Below, one piece after another: positions 1 through 10,022 of a stretch of DNA of 64,000 nucleotides. Under the pieces are notes generated by a model. It did not search any database. It was given only the letters and a program-made list of their open reading frames with translations, and was not told the origin of the DNA. The stretch is from Kordia sp. (lineage in GTDB: Bacteria; Bacteroidota; Bacteroidia; Flavobacteriales; Flavobacteriaceae): the NCBI GenBank assembly GCA_002733415.1, contig NVVR01000002.1, positions 64,001 to 128,000 of the forward strand, in the 5' to 3' direction. Every line of letters begins with the position of its first letter. Position 1 is the first letter of the stretch. The position numbers were made by a program, and so were the translations under genes.

Positions 1-95
1 GGTGTTGCATTATTGAAAGTAATCCAAATTAAAAAAGCACCAAAGAGTATTGGTGCAATTATTTTTAATGTTTTTATAACGGTTTTCTTATCCAA
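1..95 (-). CDS. N-terminal fragment of a membrane protein, cut by the window edge
   Basis: An open frame runs from a TTG at 95..93 to the window edge, only 5 bases after the panD stop. The 31 visible residues begin LDKKTVIKTLKIIAPILFGA and look like a short basic N-terminus followed by a first membrane helix. In flavobacteria panD is often followed by a flippase-like (lysylphosphatidylglycerol synthase transmembrane, UPF0104) protein, and this start fits that family. The assignment is inference from position and the hydrophobic start. The tight spacing suggests cotranscription with panC-panD. Confidence 0.5.
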   Translation of the reverse strand, partial: MDKKTVIKTLKIIAPILFGAFLIWITFNNAT

Positions 96-100
96 CTAGT

Positions 101-451
101 TTAGTTTAATAAGTTAGTGCCTTCGTTTGGGAATACTAATGATGGTTTAAAAGTTTTAGCTTCTTGAATATCCATCATTGCATATGTGATTAGGATTAAG
201 ACATCTCCTTGAGCGACTTTTCTAGCAGCTGCGCCATTAAGTGTTATTTCTCCAGAGTTTCTTGGCCCAGGAATAGCATATGTTTCTAGGCGCTCTCCGT
301 TGTTATTATTTACAATTTGAACTTTTTCACCTTGAACAATATTTGCTGCATCCATTAAATCTTCATCAATAGTGATGCTTCCAATGTAATTTAGATTAGC
401 TCCTGTGACTTTTATTCTATGAATTTTCGATTTTACTACGTGTACTAACAT
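101..451 (-). CDS. panD: Aspartate 1-decarboxylase
   Basis: Makes beta-alanine from L-aspartate for pantothenate synthesis in the cytoplasm. It is a pyruvoyl enzyme that cleaves itself between Gly24 and Ser25, and both residues are present in the NYIGSIT context. The other active-site residues known from the E. coli enzyme also line up: Lys9, Tyr22, Arg54 and Tyr58. At 116 residues it is slightly shorter than the E. coli protein (126). It lies 13 bases downstream of panC, whose product joins beta-alanine to pantoate, so the two final steps of the pathway are coupled in one transcript. Confidence 0.96.
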   Translation of the reverse strand: MLVHVVKSKIHRIKVTGANLNYIGSITIDEDLMDAANIVQGEKVQIVNNNNGERLETYAIPGPRNSGEITLNGAAARKVAQGDVLILITYAMMDIQEAKTFKPSLVFPNEGTNLLN

Positions 452-464
452 GGGGGTAAAGGTA

Positions 465-1313
465 TTAATTTAAAGCGATATTATCGATTAATCTGATGTT
501 ATCAATGAAAGCTGCTATAAATATTCTGTATTGTTGTTTTTTTGATTTTCGTTTTACGGGTTTTAAGGTTTTGATATTTGCAATTGAAACATACTCTAGC
601 TTGAATTGTTTGTTTTTTGCAAACTGTTTAGTAACCCATTCCTCTACCTTGATAGCGCTTTTTGTGTCAAATTGTTTTTTTGCTTCTAAAAGTGTTTTGT
701 TTATAAAAGCCGCTTCTTTTCTGGCATTCGGTGAAAGACGTTTATTTCGAGAACTCATAGCTAAGCCTGAAGCTTCCCGGAATATTTCGCACCCGATTAT
801 ATTTACACCTAACTTGTATTTGCTAACGAGTTTTTTTACAATTTGAAGTTGTTGAAAATCTTTTTCACCAAAATAGGCAATGGTAGGTTTTATTAATGTG
901 AAAAATAAATCCAAAACGGTACCCACACCATCAAAATGTCCAGCTCTATGTTTGCCTTCCATTTCATGTTCTAACCCATCGAATGAGTAATTTTTAGAAG
1001 TGATATTTCCTTGATATAATTCTTTGGACGTAGGAGCAAAAATTATGATGCTTGAGTCAATTTGTTTAATTAATTCAATGTCATTTTCTAAAGTTCGTGG
1101 GTATTTGTCTAAATCTGAAGCGTTGTCAAATTGAGTTGGGTTTACAAAAACGCTAACAAAAGTAATGCTGTTTTGTGAAATAGATTGCTTTATTAAAGAG
1201 GCGTGACCTTGGTGTAAAGCCCCCATGGTAGGGACGTATCCAATAGTTTTGCTTTTTGTTTTAGCGTCGTTAATAAAAGTTAAAACTTCTTCTCGAGTAT
1301 TGAAAACCTTCAT
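465..1313 (-). CDS. panC: Pantothenate synthetase
   Basis: Condenses pantoate and beta-alanine using ATP. It is a nucleotidyltransferase of the HIGH class: [10 protein letters not shown] (residues 28-37) carries the ATP-binding HxGH, followed by GEKDFQQ and SSRN motifs typical of PanC. The frame is open 17 codons further upstream (to 1364). I chose the Met at 1313 because it begins the conserved [10 protein letters not shown] and because the longer start would run into the promoter of the divergent gene. Length is 282 residues, normal for the family. panD follows 13 bases later. Confidence 0.95.
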   Translation of the reverse strand: MKVFNTREEVLTFINDAKTKSKTIGYVPTMGALHQGHASLIKQSISQNSITFVSVFVNPTQFDNASDLDKYPRTLENDIELIKQIDSSIIIFAPTSKELYQGNITSKNYSFDGLEHEMEGKHRAGHFDGVGTVLDLFFTLIKPTIAYFGEKDFQQLQIVKKLVSKYKLGVNIIGCEIFREASGLAMSSRNKRLSPNARKEAAFINKTLLEAKKQFDTKSAIKVEEWVTKQFAKNKQFKLEYVSIANIKTLKPVKRKSKKQQYRIFIAAFIDNIRLIDNIALN

Positions 1314-1372
1314 TTTATAAAAATTAAATGAAGGCAAATCTAATACATTACTGCTAATCTGCATAATTTTTG

Positions 1373-1380
1373 TAATTTTG
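1373..1380 (+). promoter_or_regulatory. Promoter -7 box of the glycogen-synthase-like gene
   Basis: TAATTTTG matches the Bacteroidota -7 element TAnnTTTG. It lies 92 bases before the ATG at 1473, predicting a leader of roughly 85 bases. I cannot see a clear -33 element. Confidence 0.5.
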
Positions 1381-1472
1381 CAAAGTTTAAAAACATTTTT
1401 TTGCGATACTTAAGGTTGTTGAAAAAGAGTTTTTAATACAAAAAAACAACGAATATTAAAATATATTATAGA

Positions 1473-2279
1473 ATGAAAGATAAGAGGGTTTTATTTATTT
1501 CTTCTGAAGTAGTACCGTATTTACCGGAAACAGAAATTTCATCAAATTCATTTCAAGCAGCTAAAACTGTGAATTCAATTGGTGGACAGACAAGAATTTT
1601 TATGCCAAGGTTTGGGAATATCAACGAAAGAAGACATCAGTTACATGAGGTTATTAGATTGTCGGGGATGAACTTGGTAATAAATGACTTGGATATGCCT
1701 CTTATTATAAAGGTAGCTTCTATACCTAAGGAAAGAATGCAAGTGTATTTTATCGACAATGAAGAGTATTTTAAAAGAAAAGCGACGTTTACAGATGAGG
1801 ATGGGAAACTATTTGCGGATAATGACGAGCGTGCTATCTTTTTTGCGAAAGGTGTAATTGAAACTGTAAAAAAATTAAATTGGGCTCCAGACATTATCCA
1901 TGTACATGGATGGATGGCTTCTTTGTTGCCTTTATATTTAAAACAATACTTTAAAGACGAGCCATTGTTTACGGATAGTAAAGTGGTAACATCAATTTAT
2001 GCTGATGGGTATGAAGGAGATTTAGGGAAAGAATTAATTGCTAAGATTAAGTTTGATAAGATTGAAGAAGCTTCATTAGAGGTGTTAAAAGAAAGTTCTT
2101 ATGTAAATTTAATGAAGTTGGCTGCAGATAATTCTGACGGAGTTATTTTTGGATCAGAAGATGTTAATTCGGAGTTAATGTCATACGTGAAAAATAGTGA
2201 AACACCTACTTTAGATTATAAATCGCCAGATGAGTATGAGTCTGCCTATGCAGGGTTCTATAAAAGCTTAATGGTATAA
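1473..2279 (+). CDS. Glycogen/starch synthase-like protein, N-terminal GT5 domain only
   Basis: The 268 residues match the N-terminal Rossmann-like domain of glycogen/starch synthases (GT5): VLFISSEVVPY at the start, and IIHVHGWMASLLPLYL at about residues 139-154, where GlgA has its HxHDW motif. Full GlgA has about 480 residues and a second, nucleotide-sugar-binding domain, which is absent. The GlgA ADP-glucose motif KTGGL is replaced by PETEISS. Short GT5-like proteins beside panC are usual in flavobacteria, so this is a conserved family and not a fresh truncation. Catalysis as a glycogen synthase is doubtful. It is divergent from panC and 20 bases upstream of the DUF4270 gene. Confidence 0.8.
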   Translation: MKDKRVLFISSEVVPYLPETEISSNSFQAAKTVNSIGGQTRIFMPRFGNINERRHQLHEVIRLSGMNLVINDLDMPLIIKVASIPKERMQVYFIDNEEYFKRKATFTDEDGKLFADNDERAIFFAKGVIETVKKLNWAPDIIHVHGWMASLLPLYLKQYFKDEPLFTDSKVVTSIYADGYEGDLGKELIAKIKFDKIEEASLEVLKESSYVNLMKLAADNSDGVIFGSEDVNSELMSYVKNSETPTLDYKSPDEYESAYAGFYKSLMV

Positions 2280-2299
2280 TCAAGAAATTAAAGATTATT

Positions 2300-3856
2300 A
2301 TGAAGAGTACAAAGCAATTATTAGCTTTATTGGTTGTAGGGTTATTGTTTATATCGTGTGATAAAGATTATAATACTATAGGAGAAGGATTGGTGAATGA
2401 AACTCATTTTAATCAAAAAACAGATTCTGAATCTCAAATTAAAACGACACAACATGTTTTTGGGGAAAATGGAGTGACGCCAAACCCTGTGCAGGCTGAT
2501 AACTTGTCATATAATACATTAGGGTATTACAATCACCCGGTATATGGTGGTACAACTGCAAATATTCTTTCTCAAGTTACATTAAGTGAATATGGGAAAG
2601 ATTTTGGGGGAAACCCAGTTGTTTCTCGAGTGGTATTGTCAGTGCCGTATTTTAGTAGGAGTACGGATGCAGATGCTGGCACTTATGAGTTAGATTCAAT
2701 ATATGGGGAGGGGAATGAAATAAATTTGAAGATGTATAAATCTGATTATTTTTTAAATGATTTTGATGCAAGTGGTGATACACAACATTATTATACAAAT
2801 GCATATAATGGATCATTAGCAGGAATTGAATCTCAATTGTTATTTGAAAAAACAGATTTCACTCCTCTTTCATCTGAAGTTACAGGAGAGTTAGTTGATG
2901 GTGAATATGAAAAGTTATCTCCAAGATTAAGAGAGGAGCTTAATGTAGCGGATTTTCAATGGATGGTAGCTTCAGCAAATCAGTCTGATTTATCTTCAGC
3001 GAGTAATTTTAAAAATTACTACAGAGGAATTTATTTAAAAGCTACGAATGTCTCAGTTGAAGGTGTTTTAGTAGGTTTGAATTTATCACAGGCAGAAATC
3101 CAAGTTTTTTATGAATATGATGATCCAGATGGAGGAGTAGATCCTTTAGAAGGTTCTGTGAAAATATTATTTTCAGGAACGAAAGTAAATACATTTGAAA
3201 ATAGCTTTTCATATCCTGATATCCCAGGGGGGAGCCATTATTTAAATGGTGGGCAAGGAGCAATGATTACAGTAGACTTATTTGCGGGAGATGATATTGA
3301 TGATAATAAGGTTTCTGATAAATTGGACGACTTAAGAAGTAGAGATATTTTGATCAATGAGGCTATTTTAGAGTTTTATGTCGATCAATCCACTGCTATG
3401 GGTAATGATTCAGAGCCGGATCGTTTGTTTTTATTTGATATAGAAAATAATAAAGTGCTATTGGATTATCAGTTTGATAGCACTTCAGAAAATGACACGA
3501 ACCTTACACAATTAAATCATTTGGAGAAACTAGAGCGTGATGCGTTAGGTTTTGGTGTAAAGTACAAACTTCGTATTACAGAACATATAACAGATTTAAT
3601 ACGTAATGATTCTACAAATGTTAAGTTAGGGTTAGTTGTAACTAATAATGTGTTAGCAATTGGATCTTCGGATTTAAAAACGGCAGTAGTAATAGCGCCT
3701 AGTAATGATATACCTTCTGATAGGGAAACGAGTGTTAAAACAATATTCTCTGCGTCGGTTAATTCACATAAAGGAACAGTATTGTATAATGAAAATGCTG
3801 TAGACGAGGCTAAAAGAATAAAATTAACAATATATTATACTGAAGAAAATAACTAA
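2300..3856 (+). CDS. DUF4270 lipoprotein
   Basis: A 518-residue predicted lipoprotein: the signal peptide MKSTKQLLALLVVGLLFISC ends in a lipobox, followed by DKDYNTIGEGL, which is typical of the DUF4270 family. The body is rich in beta-strand-like sequence with no enzymatic motif I recognise. The short acidic or charged run after the Cys is compatible with surface display in Bacteroidota, but that is inference. It sits 7 bases upstream of glmS, an arrangement conserved in flavobacteria. Function is unknown; the linkage hints at cell-envelope or amino-sugar metabolism. Confidence 0.85.
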   Translation: MKSTKQLLALLVVGLLFISCDKDYNTIGEGLVNETHFNQKTDSESQIKTTQHVFGENGVTPNPVQADNLSYNTLGYYNHPVYGGTTANILSQVTLSEYGKDFGGNPVVSRVVLSVPYFSRSTDADAGTYELDSIYGEGNEINLKMYKSDYFLNDFDASGDTQHYYTNAYNGSLAGIESQLLFEKTDFTPLSSEVTGELVDGEYEKLSPRLREELNVADFQWMVASANQSDLSSASNFKNYYRGIYLKATNVSVEGVLVGLNLSQAEIQVFYEYDDPDGGVDPLEGSVKILFSGTKVNTFENSFSYPDIPGGSHYLNGGQGAMITVDLFAGDDIDDNKVSDKLDDLRSRDILINEAILEFYVDQSTAMGNDSEPDRLFLFDIENNKVLLDYQFDSTSENDTNLTQLNHLEKLERDALGFGVKYKLRITEHITDLIRNDSTNVKLGLVVTNNVLAIGSSDLKTAVVIAPSNDIPSDRETSVKTIFSASVNSHKGTVLYNENAVDEAKRIKLTIYYTEENN

Positions 3857-3863
3857 GTAGCGT

Positions 3864-5717
3864 ATGTGTGGAATAGTAGGTTATGTAGGTTTTAGAGAAG
3901 CTTATCCGATTATTATAAAAGGGTTAAAAAGGTTAGAGTATCGTGGGTATGATAGCTCAGGAATAGCACTTTTGGATAACGGAAGTATTAAATTATCTAA
4001 AACTAAAGGTAAAGTAGTAGATTTAGAAAACAGAGCTAAAGACGAAATTTCTTTAAACGGAACTTTAGGAATAGGGCATACACGTTGGGCAACCCATGGT
4101 GAGCCTAATGATGTAAACTCACATCCACATATATCAAACTCTGGGGATCTAGTAATAATCCATAATGGTATTATTGAAAACTATGCTCCGTTAAAAAAAG
4201 AGTTGATAAACAGAGGGTATACGTTTGTTTCTGATACTGATACTGAAGTTTTAATTAACTTGATAGAAGATGTAAAGAAAAATGATGGGCTTAAGTTAGG
4301 GAAAGCAGTTCGTGTTGCTTTAACTCAAGTTGTTGGGGCTTATGCAATAGCTGTTTTTGATAAAAACAAACCAAATGAAATAGTAGCTGCAAGAATGGGG
4401 AGTCCATTGGCAATTGGAGTGGGTGAAGATGATAAAGAGTTTTTTATAGCGTCAGATGCATCTCCTTTTATTGAATATACTAACAATGCTATTTATTTAG
4501 AAGATGAAGAGATAGCGGTTATAAGAAAAGGAAAGAAAATTAAAATACGTAAAATATCAGACGATTCAATCGTTGATCCGTATATTCAAGAGCTTCAGTT
4601 AAACTTGGAGCAGATTGAAAAAGATGGCTACGATCATTTTATGTTAAAAGAAATATTTGAACAACCTAATGCAATAACAGATACTTATAGAGGGAGGATG
4701 TTAGTGAATGAAGGGATTATTCGCATGGCTGGGATTGATGACAATCTGGAGCGTTTTTTAAATGCTGATAGAATCATTATTGTGGCTTGTGGTACTTCTT
4801 GGCATGCTGGATTAGTTGCTGAGTATGTTTTTGAAGAGTTGTCAAGAATTCCAGTTGAGGTAGAATATGCTTCGGAGTTTAGGTATAGAAACCCGATTAT
4901 TACAGAAAAAGATGTGGTAATAGCGATTTCTCAGTCAGGAGAAACTGCTGATACTCGTGCTGCAATCCAATTAGCGAAGTCAAAAGGAGCTTTTGTTTTT
5001 GGTGTTTGTAATGTAGTTGGTTCTACTATTGCAAGAGAGTCTGATGCTGGAGCATATACACATGCAGGACCTGAAATAGGAGTGGCGTCAACAAAGGCAT
5101 TTACTACTCAGATTACTGTCTTGACTTTAATTGCTTTAAAATTAGCGAAAGCTAAAGGGGCTATTTCGAATTCTGATTATCACATGCATTTGCGAGAATT
5201 GGAATTGATTCCTGAAAAAGTAAAGGAGTGTTTGACTTTAGATAATCATATAAAAGAAATTGCTGTTGTTTATAAAGACATGCCAAACTTCTTGTACTTG
5301 GGAAGAGGGTTTAATTTTCCTGTTGCTTTAGAAGGGGCGTTGAAATTAAAAGAAATTTCATACATACACGCTGAAGGGTATCCTGCAGCAGAAATGAAGC
5401 ATGGGCCTATTGCTTTAATTGATGAACAAATGCCAGTGGTGATAATTGCTACTAAAAAGGGGCATTACGATAAGGTAGTTAGTAATATCCAAGAGATAAA
5501 ATCTCGTAAAGGAAAAATTATTGCTATTGTAAATAATGGAGATGTTAGTGTTCGTGAAATTGCAGATTATGTAATTGAAGTCCCAGAAACATTAGAGTTA
5601 TTAAGTCCGTTATTAACAACAATACCATTGCAGTTATTGTCATATCATATTGCAGTAATGCGAGAGTGTAATGTAGATCAGCCAAGAAATTTAGCGAAGT
5701 CGGTTACTGTAGAATAG
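3864..5717 (+). CDS. glmS: Glutamine--fructose-6-phosphate aminotransferase
   Basis: Makes glucosamine-6-phosphate from fructose-6-phosphate and glutamine, the first step toward UDP-GlcNAc for peptidoglycan and LPS. The protein starts MCGIVGYVG, so removal of Met exposes the catalytic Cys of the N-terminal glutaminase domain. HTRWATHG and the two C-terminal SIS domains (for example CGTSWHAG and SQSGETADT) follow, and it ends in DQPRNLAKSVTVE as expected. Length of 617 is standard. It probably shares a transcript with the two upstream genes. No glmS ribozyme is visible: the gap before it is 7 bases. Confidence 0.97.
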   Translation: MCGIVGYVGFREAYPIIIKGLKRLEYRGYDSSGIALLDNGSIKLSKTKGKVVDLENRAKDEISLNGTLGIGHTRWATHGEPNDVNSHPHISNSGDLVIIHNGIIENYAPLKKELINRGYTFVSDTDTEVLINLIEDVKKNDGLKLGKAVRVALTQVVGAYAIAVFDKNKPNEIVAARMGSPLAIGVGEDDKEFFIASDASPFIEYTNNAIYLEDEEIAVIRKGKKIKIRKISDDSIVDPYIQELQLNLEQIEKDGYDHFMLKEIFEQPNAITDTYRGRMLVNEGIIRMAGIDDNLERFLNADRIIIVACGTSWHAGLVAEYVFEELSRIPVEVEYASEFRYRNPIITEKDVVIAISQSGETADTRAAIQLAKSKGAFVFGVCNVVGSTIARESDAGAYTHAGPEIGVASTKAFTTQITVLTLIALKLAKAKGAISNSDYHMHLRELELIPEKVKECLTLDNHIKEIAVVYKDMPNFLYLGRGFNFPVALEGALKLKEISYIHAEGYPAAEMKHGPIALIDEQMPVVIIATKKGHYDKVVSNIQEIKSRKGKIIAIVNNGDVSVREIADYVIEVPETLELLSPLLTTIPLQLLSYHIAVMRECNVDQPRNLAKSVTVE

Positions 5718-5743
5718 TATATCATAGTTGATAAAATAGAATT

Positions 5744-5777
5744 TAAAAGCATCTTGATAATTCAAGGTGCTTTTTTA
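5744..5777 (+). terminator. Rho-independent terminator after glmS
   Basis: A stem AAAGCATCTTGA / TCAAGGTGCTTT with loop TAAT is followed by a run of T, 27 bases after the glmS stop. Confidence 0.85.
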
Positions 5778-5929
5778 CTTCAAATAGAATTGATTACACA
5801 AGGTTTTTAGAATTTAAAAAGATGAGTTAGAAATAGAAGGTAGTAAGTGTTTTATTAAGTATTCCCTTTCTAAAGTATACTTCTTGTAAATGGTTATAAA
5901 TGTTCAGATGTCCAATTTAGAGTTTATTG

Positions 5930-6155
5930 CGCTTAAATGATTTGATAGCTGTTTTAGTTACAGAGGTTATATCTCCGATAGCAATTTGGTTTTTTTTTGC
6001 TCATTAGCTTAGTTTCTTCAGCGAGCTTTTTTATATTATATGCATTGTTCGAGTGTTTCTTCATAAATTTGAATTAGCCTTTTGTCAATGTTGGTTGTTT
6101 CTTCCATTGCTTTTAGAGTTGACCTTGTAGTAGAGCTTATTATAAAAGTTAATTT
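5930..6155 (-). pseudogene. Frameshifted relic of a small helical protein
   Basis: Read on the minus strand, three adjacent frames give helical, charged protein-like text that joins into one sequence if two single-base shifts are allowed: SSTTRSTLKAMEETTNID..., then YNIKKLAEETKLMSK, then KNQIAIGDITSVTKTAI ending RNKL-stop. One shift falls in a run of nine A residues, a typical slippage site. No start codon or family was recognised. The rest of the 590-base stretch between the glmS terminator and the atpD promoter shows nothing else I can name. Confidence 0.4.
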
Positions 6156-6298
6156 TATTGTAACTTATTTTATAAACTAGATAAATACCGTTAATATTAA
6201 TTCATAAATATAAAGGAAAGAAATAAAGATTTTTAAATGAAGCTCAAACTAGAGGGTAAAAATCAACAAAAAACTACAAATAATTAATTTAAAAAGAA

Positions 6299-6306
6299 TA
6301 TCTTTG
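6299..6306 (+). promoter_or_regulatory. Promoter -7 box of atpD-atpC
   Basis: TATCTTTG, followed by C, is an excellent TAnnTTTG element 61 bases before the atpD ATG, predicting a leader of about 55 bases. Confidence 0.65.
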
Positions 6307-6361
6307 CACCGCGAAAAATGAGGTAAACTCAATCGCTTATAATTTTCTAAACACTAAATAG

Positions 6362-7876
<1,515 letters not shown>

Positions 7877-7899
7877 TTCAATTAACAATGAGTAATTGA

Positions 7900-7940
7900 C
7901 AATTAGTAATTGTTAATTATGAATTATTAATTACTAATTG
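7900..7940 (+). repeat. Inverted repeat in the atpD-atpC gap
   Basis: CAATTAGTAATT and its exact complement AATTACTAATTG bracket a short AT-rich loop, and partial further copies of the same word (GTAATTGACAATTAG) precede it. It almost fills the 72-base gap between the two genes. It looks like a small interspersed palindrome and not a terminator, because no T-run follows the stem. Confidence 0.7.
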
Positions 7941-7948
7941 TAAAAAAT

Positions 7949-8227
7949 ATGTTTTTAGAAATTGTAACACCAGAAGCAATATTGTATAGCGGAGAAGTAA
8001 TTTCTGTAGCTGTACCAGGAATAAATGGTGAGTTTCAAATGTTAGACAATCACGCGCCTATCGTTTCTATTTTAGGAAAAGGGAATGTGAAAATTTACGG
8101 AACTGTTCAGTTAGATAAAGCAGTTGCGGATAAGTTCTCAAAAGGAGCTAATAATGAAACGCTTCTAGCAATCAATAGCGGAACACTTGAAATGAAGGAT
8201 AATAAAGTAATTGTATTAGCTGACTAA
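7949..8227 (+). CDS. atpC: ATP synthase F1 subunit epsilon, short form
   Basis: Rotor-stalk subunit of F1. The 92 residues cover the N-terminal beta-sandwich (MFLEIVTPEAILYSGEV, GEFQMLDNHAPIVSILGKG) and end without the C-terminal helical hairpin that inhibits ATP hydrolysis in the 138-residue E. coli subunit. Short epsilon subunits are usual in Bacteroidota. It follows atpD by 72 bases containing the palindrome above and is closed by a strong terminator. Confidence 0.93.
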   Translation: MFLEIVTPEAILYSGEVISVAVPGINGEFQMLDNHAPIVSILGKGNVKIYGTVQLDKAVADKFSKGANNETLLAINSGTLEMKDNKVIVLAD

Positions 8228-8250
8228 TCAGTTCTTTATAAAGAATAATT

Positions 8251-8283
8251 AAGCGCCAAGTATTTATATTTGGCGCTTTTTGT
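8251..8283 (+). terminator. Terminator after atpC
   Basis: Stem AAGCGCCAAGTAT / ATTTGGCGCTT with a short AT loop and a following T-run, 25 bases after the stop. Confidence 0.85.
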
Positions 8284-8365
8284 TGTTTATGTTTTTGTGG
8301 TAGTAGGTTTTGTAACCGAATTATTGTTTTACAAAAAAAGAGGCTGCCTGTAAAGAGTGGAGCGC

Positions 8366-8393
8366 GTCATTCTGAATTTACTTCAGAATATCA
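8366..8393. repeat. Interspersed palindromic repeat unit (TTCTGAA type)
   Basis: GTCATTCTGAATTTACTTCAGAATATC contains the dyad TTCTGAA / TTCAGAA. Words of this kind recur between genes in flavobacterial genomes. The rest of the 260-base gap between the atpC terminator and the next gene holds nothing I can identify. Confidence 0.5.
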
Positions 8394-8544
8394 ACAGATT
8401 GGCGGACTCATTTATAACAAATTTTCGATAATCAACATTCTTGTCAGGTTAAAATCAAAGAAGTTTTTATCTCTACGTATTTGTGTGGTTTTAAAAGTCT
8501 TTGTTGTTTTTTCTAACAGCAAAGCGGTCTCTTTATTCTTTAAT

Positions 8545-9057
8545 TTATTTAGCAGGTATCCCTAGTTTTAATTTTACAGTAGCGGTGATGTCAAATTTTT
8601 CATCAGCATAGGCAAATTCATTTCCATCTATAGTCAATATTTGAGTGTAGTTTTTCTCCTTAGCAACAATAGCAATCATATCACTTATTTTTTTGTATAA
8701 CGGACGTAATAAATCATCTTGTTTTAATTGAGTTAGCTGACTTCCATTTTGTTGAAATGATTTAATGTCATTTTCCAAGTCATATAATTCTTCACCCATG
8801 GTTTTTTTCATAACATCGCTATAGGTAGCTGCATTTTTTTTGAAAGCTGCTAATTTTGTTTTGTAAACAGTAATTTTTTTATTTAATGTTTTTTCTAATC
8901 CTGAATTATAAGTTATTACTGTGGTATTAACGGTGGCTAATTCAGGTAGTTCTGAAAGTATTTCGTTTACGTTAACGGTACCTACTTTACTTTGTGCTAT
9001 TATACTTATTGTAAACAGCATAAACGCAATTGATAATGAAATGTATTTGATGTTCAT
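8545..9057 (-). CDS. OmpH/Skp-family periplasmic chaperone-like protein
   Basis: 170 residues with a cleavable signal peptide (ISIIAQ at about residues 17-22) followed by KVGTVNVNEILSELPE, the usual Skp/OmpH opening, and a long charged coiled-coil segment (about residues 45-125) with a final small beta part. Skp-like proteins hold unfolded outer-membrane proteins in the periplasm. This copy stands alone, away from bamA, so it may be one of several paralogues. It has its own promoter just upstream. Confidence 0.85.
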   Translation of the reverse strand: MNIKYISLSIAFMLFTISIIAQSKVGTVNVNEILSELPELATVNTTVITYNSGLEKTLNKKITVYKTKLAAFKKNAATYSDVMKKTMGEELYDLENDIKSFQQNGSQLTQLKQDDLLRPLYKKISDMIAIVAKEKNYTQILTIDGNEFAYADEKFDITATVKLKLGIPAK

Positions 9058-9082
9058 GAAAATTATATTTGTTATTGAGTTT

Positions 9083-9090
9083 CAAATATA
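9083..9090 (-). promoter_or_regulatory. Promoter -7 box of the OmpH-like gene
   Basis: On the minus strand TATATTTG, 26 bases before the ATG. It sits directly after the terminator of the upstream XRE operon. Confidence 0.6.
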
Positions 9091-9121
9091 AAAAACCAAC
9101 TGATTTTATCAGTTGGTTTTT
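9091..9121 (-). terminator. Terminator of the DUF2975-XRE operon
   Basis: The perfect stem AAAAACCAACTGAT / ATCAGTTGGTTTTT has T-runs on both strands. On the minus strand it closes the operon and is followed at once by the next promoter. Just upstream, at about 9150-9182, CTCCTTGGGGAGAGG resembles another interspersed palindrome of these genomes. Confidence 0.8.
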
Positions 9122-9186
9122 GGAATAATTATCAAATACTTTTAATAATGTACCTTCTCCTTGGGGAGAGGCTTAAGGAGAGGAAA

Positions 9187-9393
9187 TTATTCCTCAATAT
9201 ATTCTAAAATATCTGCAGGTTGGCATTCTAGTGCTTTACAAATGGCTTCTAAAGTTGAAAAACGTACTGCTTTTGCTTTTCCTGATTTCAAAATGGATAA
9301 GTTAGCAGTAGTAATACCAATTATTTCTGCTAGTTCTTTGCTCCGCATTTTACGTTTTGCAAGTATTACATCTAAGTTGATTACTATTGGCAT
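9187..9393 (-). CDS. Small XRE-family regulator (YozG-like)
   Basis: A 68-residue protein that is little more than a helix-turn-helix: MPIVINLDVILAKRKMRSKELAEIIGI, then TTANLSILKSGKAKAVRFSTLEAICKALECQPADILEY. This is the compact Cro/C1-type domain of the YozG group. It follows the DUF2975 gene by 3 bases, so it is cotranscribed with it. YozG-type regulators are regularly paired with DUF2975 membrane proteins. It probably represses its own promoter (see the paired dyads at 10023-10072), which is inference. Confidence 0.9.
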   Translation of the reverse strand: MPIVINLDVILAKRKMRSKELAEIIGITTANLSILKSGKAKAVRFSTLEAICKALECQPADILEYIEE

Positions 9394-9396
9394 AAG

Positions 9397-9999
9397 CTAT
9401 ACAGTTAATTCGTTTTCTTGTTGGAGTTTATTTCCTTCTTTGAAAATTTCAGCTAATATAAAACTAATGAGTGCAAATAGTAATGGAGTGAAACTTATAG
9501 AGGTTTGGCTAAAACCTCCTTGTCCAAAATAAAGAGTATTATTGAAGCTTAGTATAAAATATAATAAGGTTAGTATAAAATATAATATTGAATATTTTCC
9601 AATTCGTCTAAATGATATAATATTATTTAGACGAAAAGTATCAAGTCTCTTTACTGACTGAATGATATTTTGAAACTCTTTAATGCTTAAGAAAAGAAGT
9701 ATAAAGACACAGGTAAACTTGAAGTAGATTAAATATATTGTTGTTGTAGTTAACTTTCCTAAAACATATACTTCATTAGATGGATCTTTCCATTTATCAG
9801 AATAACTTTTGTTTAAGCCAATCGAAAACGTGGTTGGGGTGCCAGTGTGATTTATTTTTATATCAAGATCATTATAAGCCCCTCTATCTATTTGGATATG
9901 GATAAAGATAACGGTAGTTGCAATAAATGAGAAGATGTAGATTAGTTTGGTGAATTTACAAATGGAAATGGCTATATTTAAAAGTCTATTTTTTGTCAT
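9397..9999 (-). CDS. DUF2975 membrane protein
   Basis: 200 residues with about four membrane helices (approximately residues 15-35, 90-105, 130-150 and 165-185) and an extracytoplasmic loop of about 50 residues after the first. The FRRIGKYSILYFIL segment and the overall layout match DUF2975. The molecular role is unknown. Its constant partnership with a YozG-type XRE protein suggests a membrane sensor or an effector controlled by it. Confidence 0.8.
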   Translation of the reverse strand: MTKNRLLNIAISICKFTKLIYIFSFIATTVIFIHIQIDRGAYNDLDIKINHTGTPTTFSIGLNKSYSDKWKDPSNEVYVLGKLTTTTIYLIYFKFTCVFILLFLSIKEFQNIIQSVKRLDTFRLNNIISFRRIGKYSILYFILTLLYFILSFNNTLYFGQGGFSQTSISFTPLLFALISFILAEIFKEGNKLQQENELTV

Positions 10000-10022
10000 G
10001 ATGTTTTATTACTTTAATTTTA

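Noticed and set aside
496-846. Open frame on the plus strand opposite panC
   Set aside because: It lies wholly inside panC, whose motifs are clear, and its translation has no family-like features.
1473-2279. Glycogen synthase gene freshly truncated by mutation
   Set aside because: The frame ends cleanly, DUF4270 follows at once, and short versions are usual at this locus in flavobacteria.
3857-3863. glmS ribozyme
   Set aside because: Only 7 bases separate glmS from the preceding gene, leaving no room for the ribozyme.
9161-9532. Plus-strand frame opposite the XRE and DUF2975 genes
   Set aside because: The minus-strand genes form a known pair with terminator, promoter and operators; the plus frame is a shadow.
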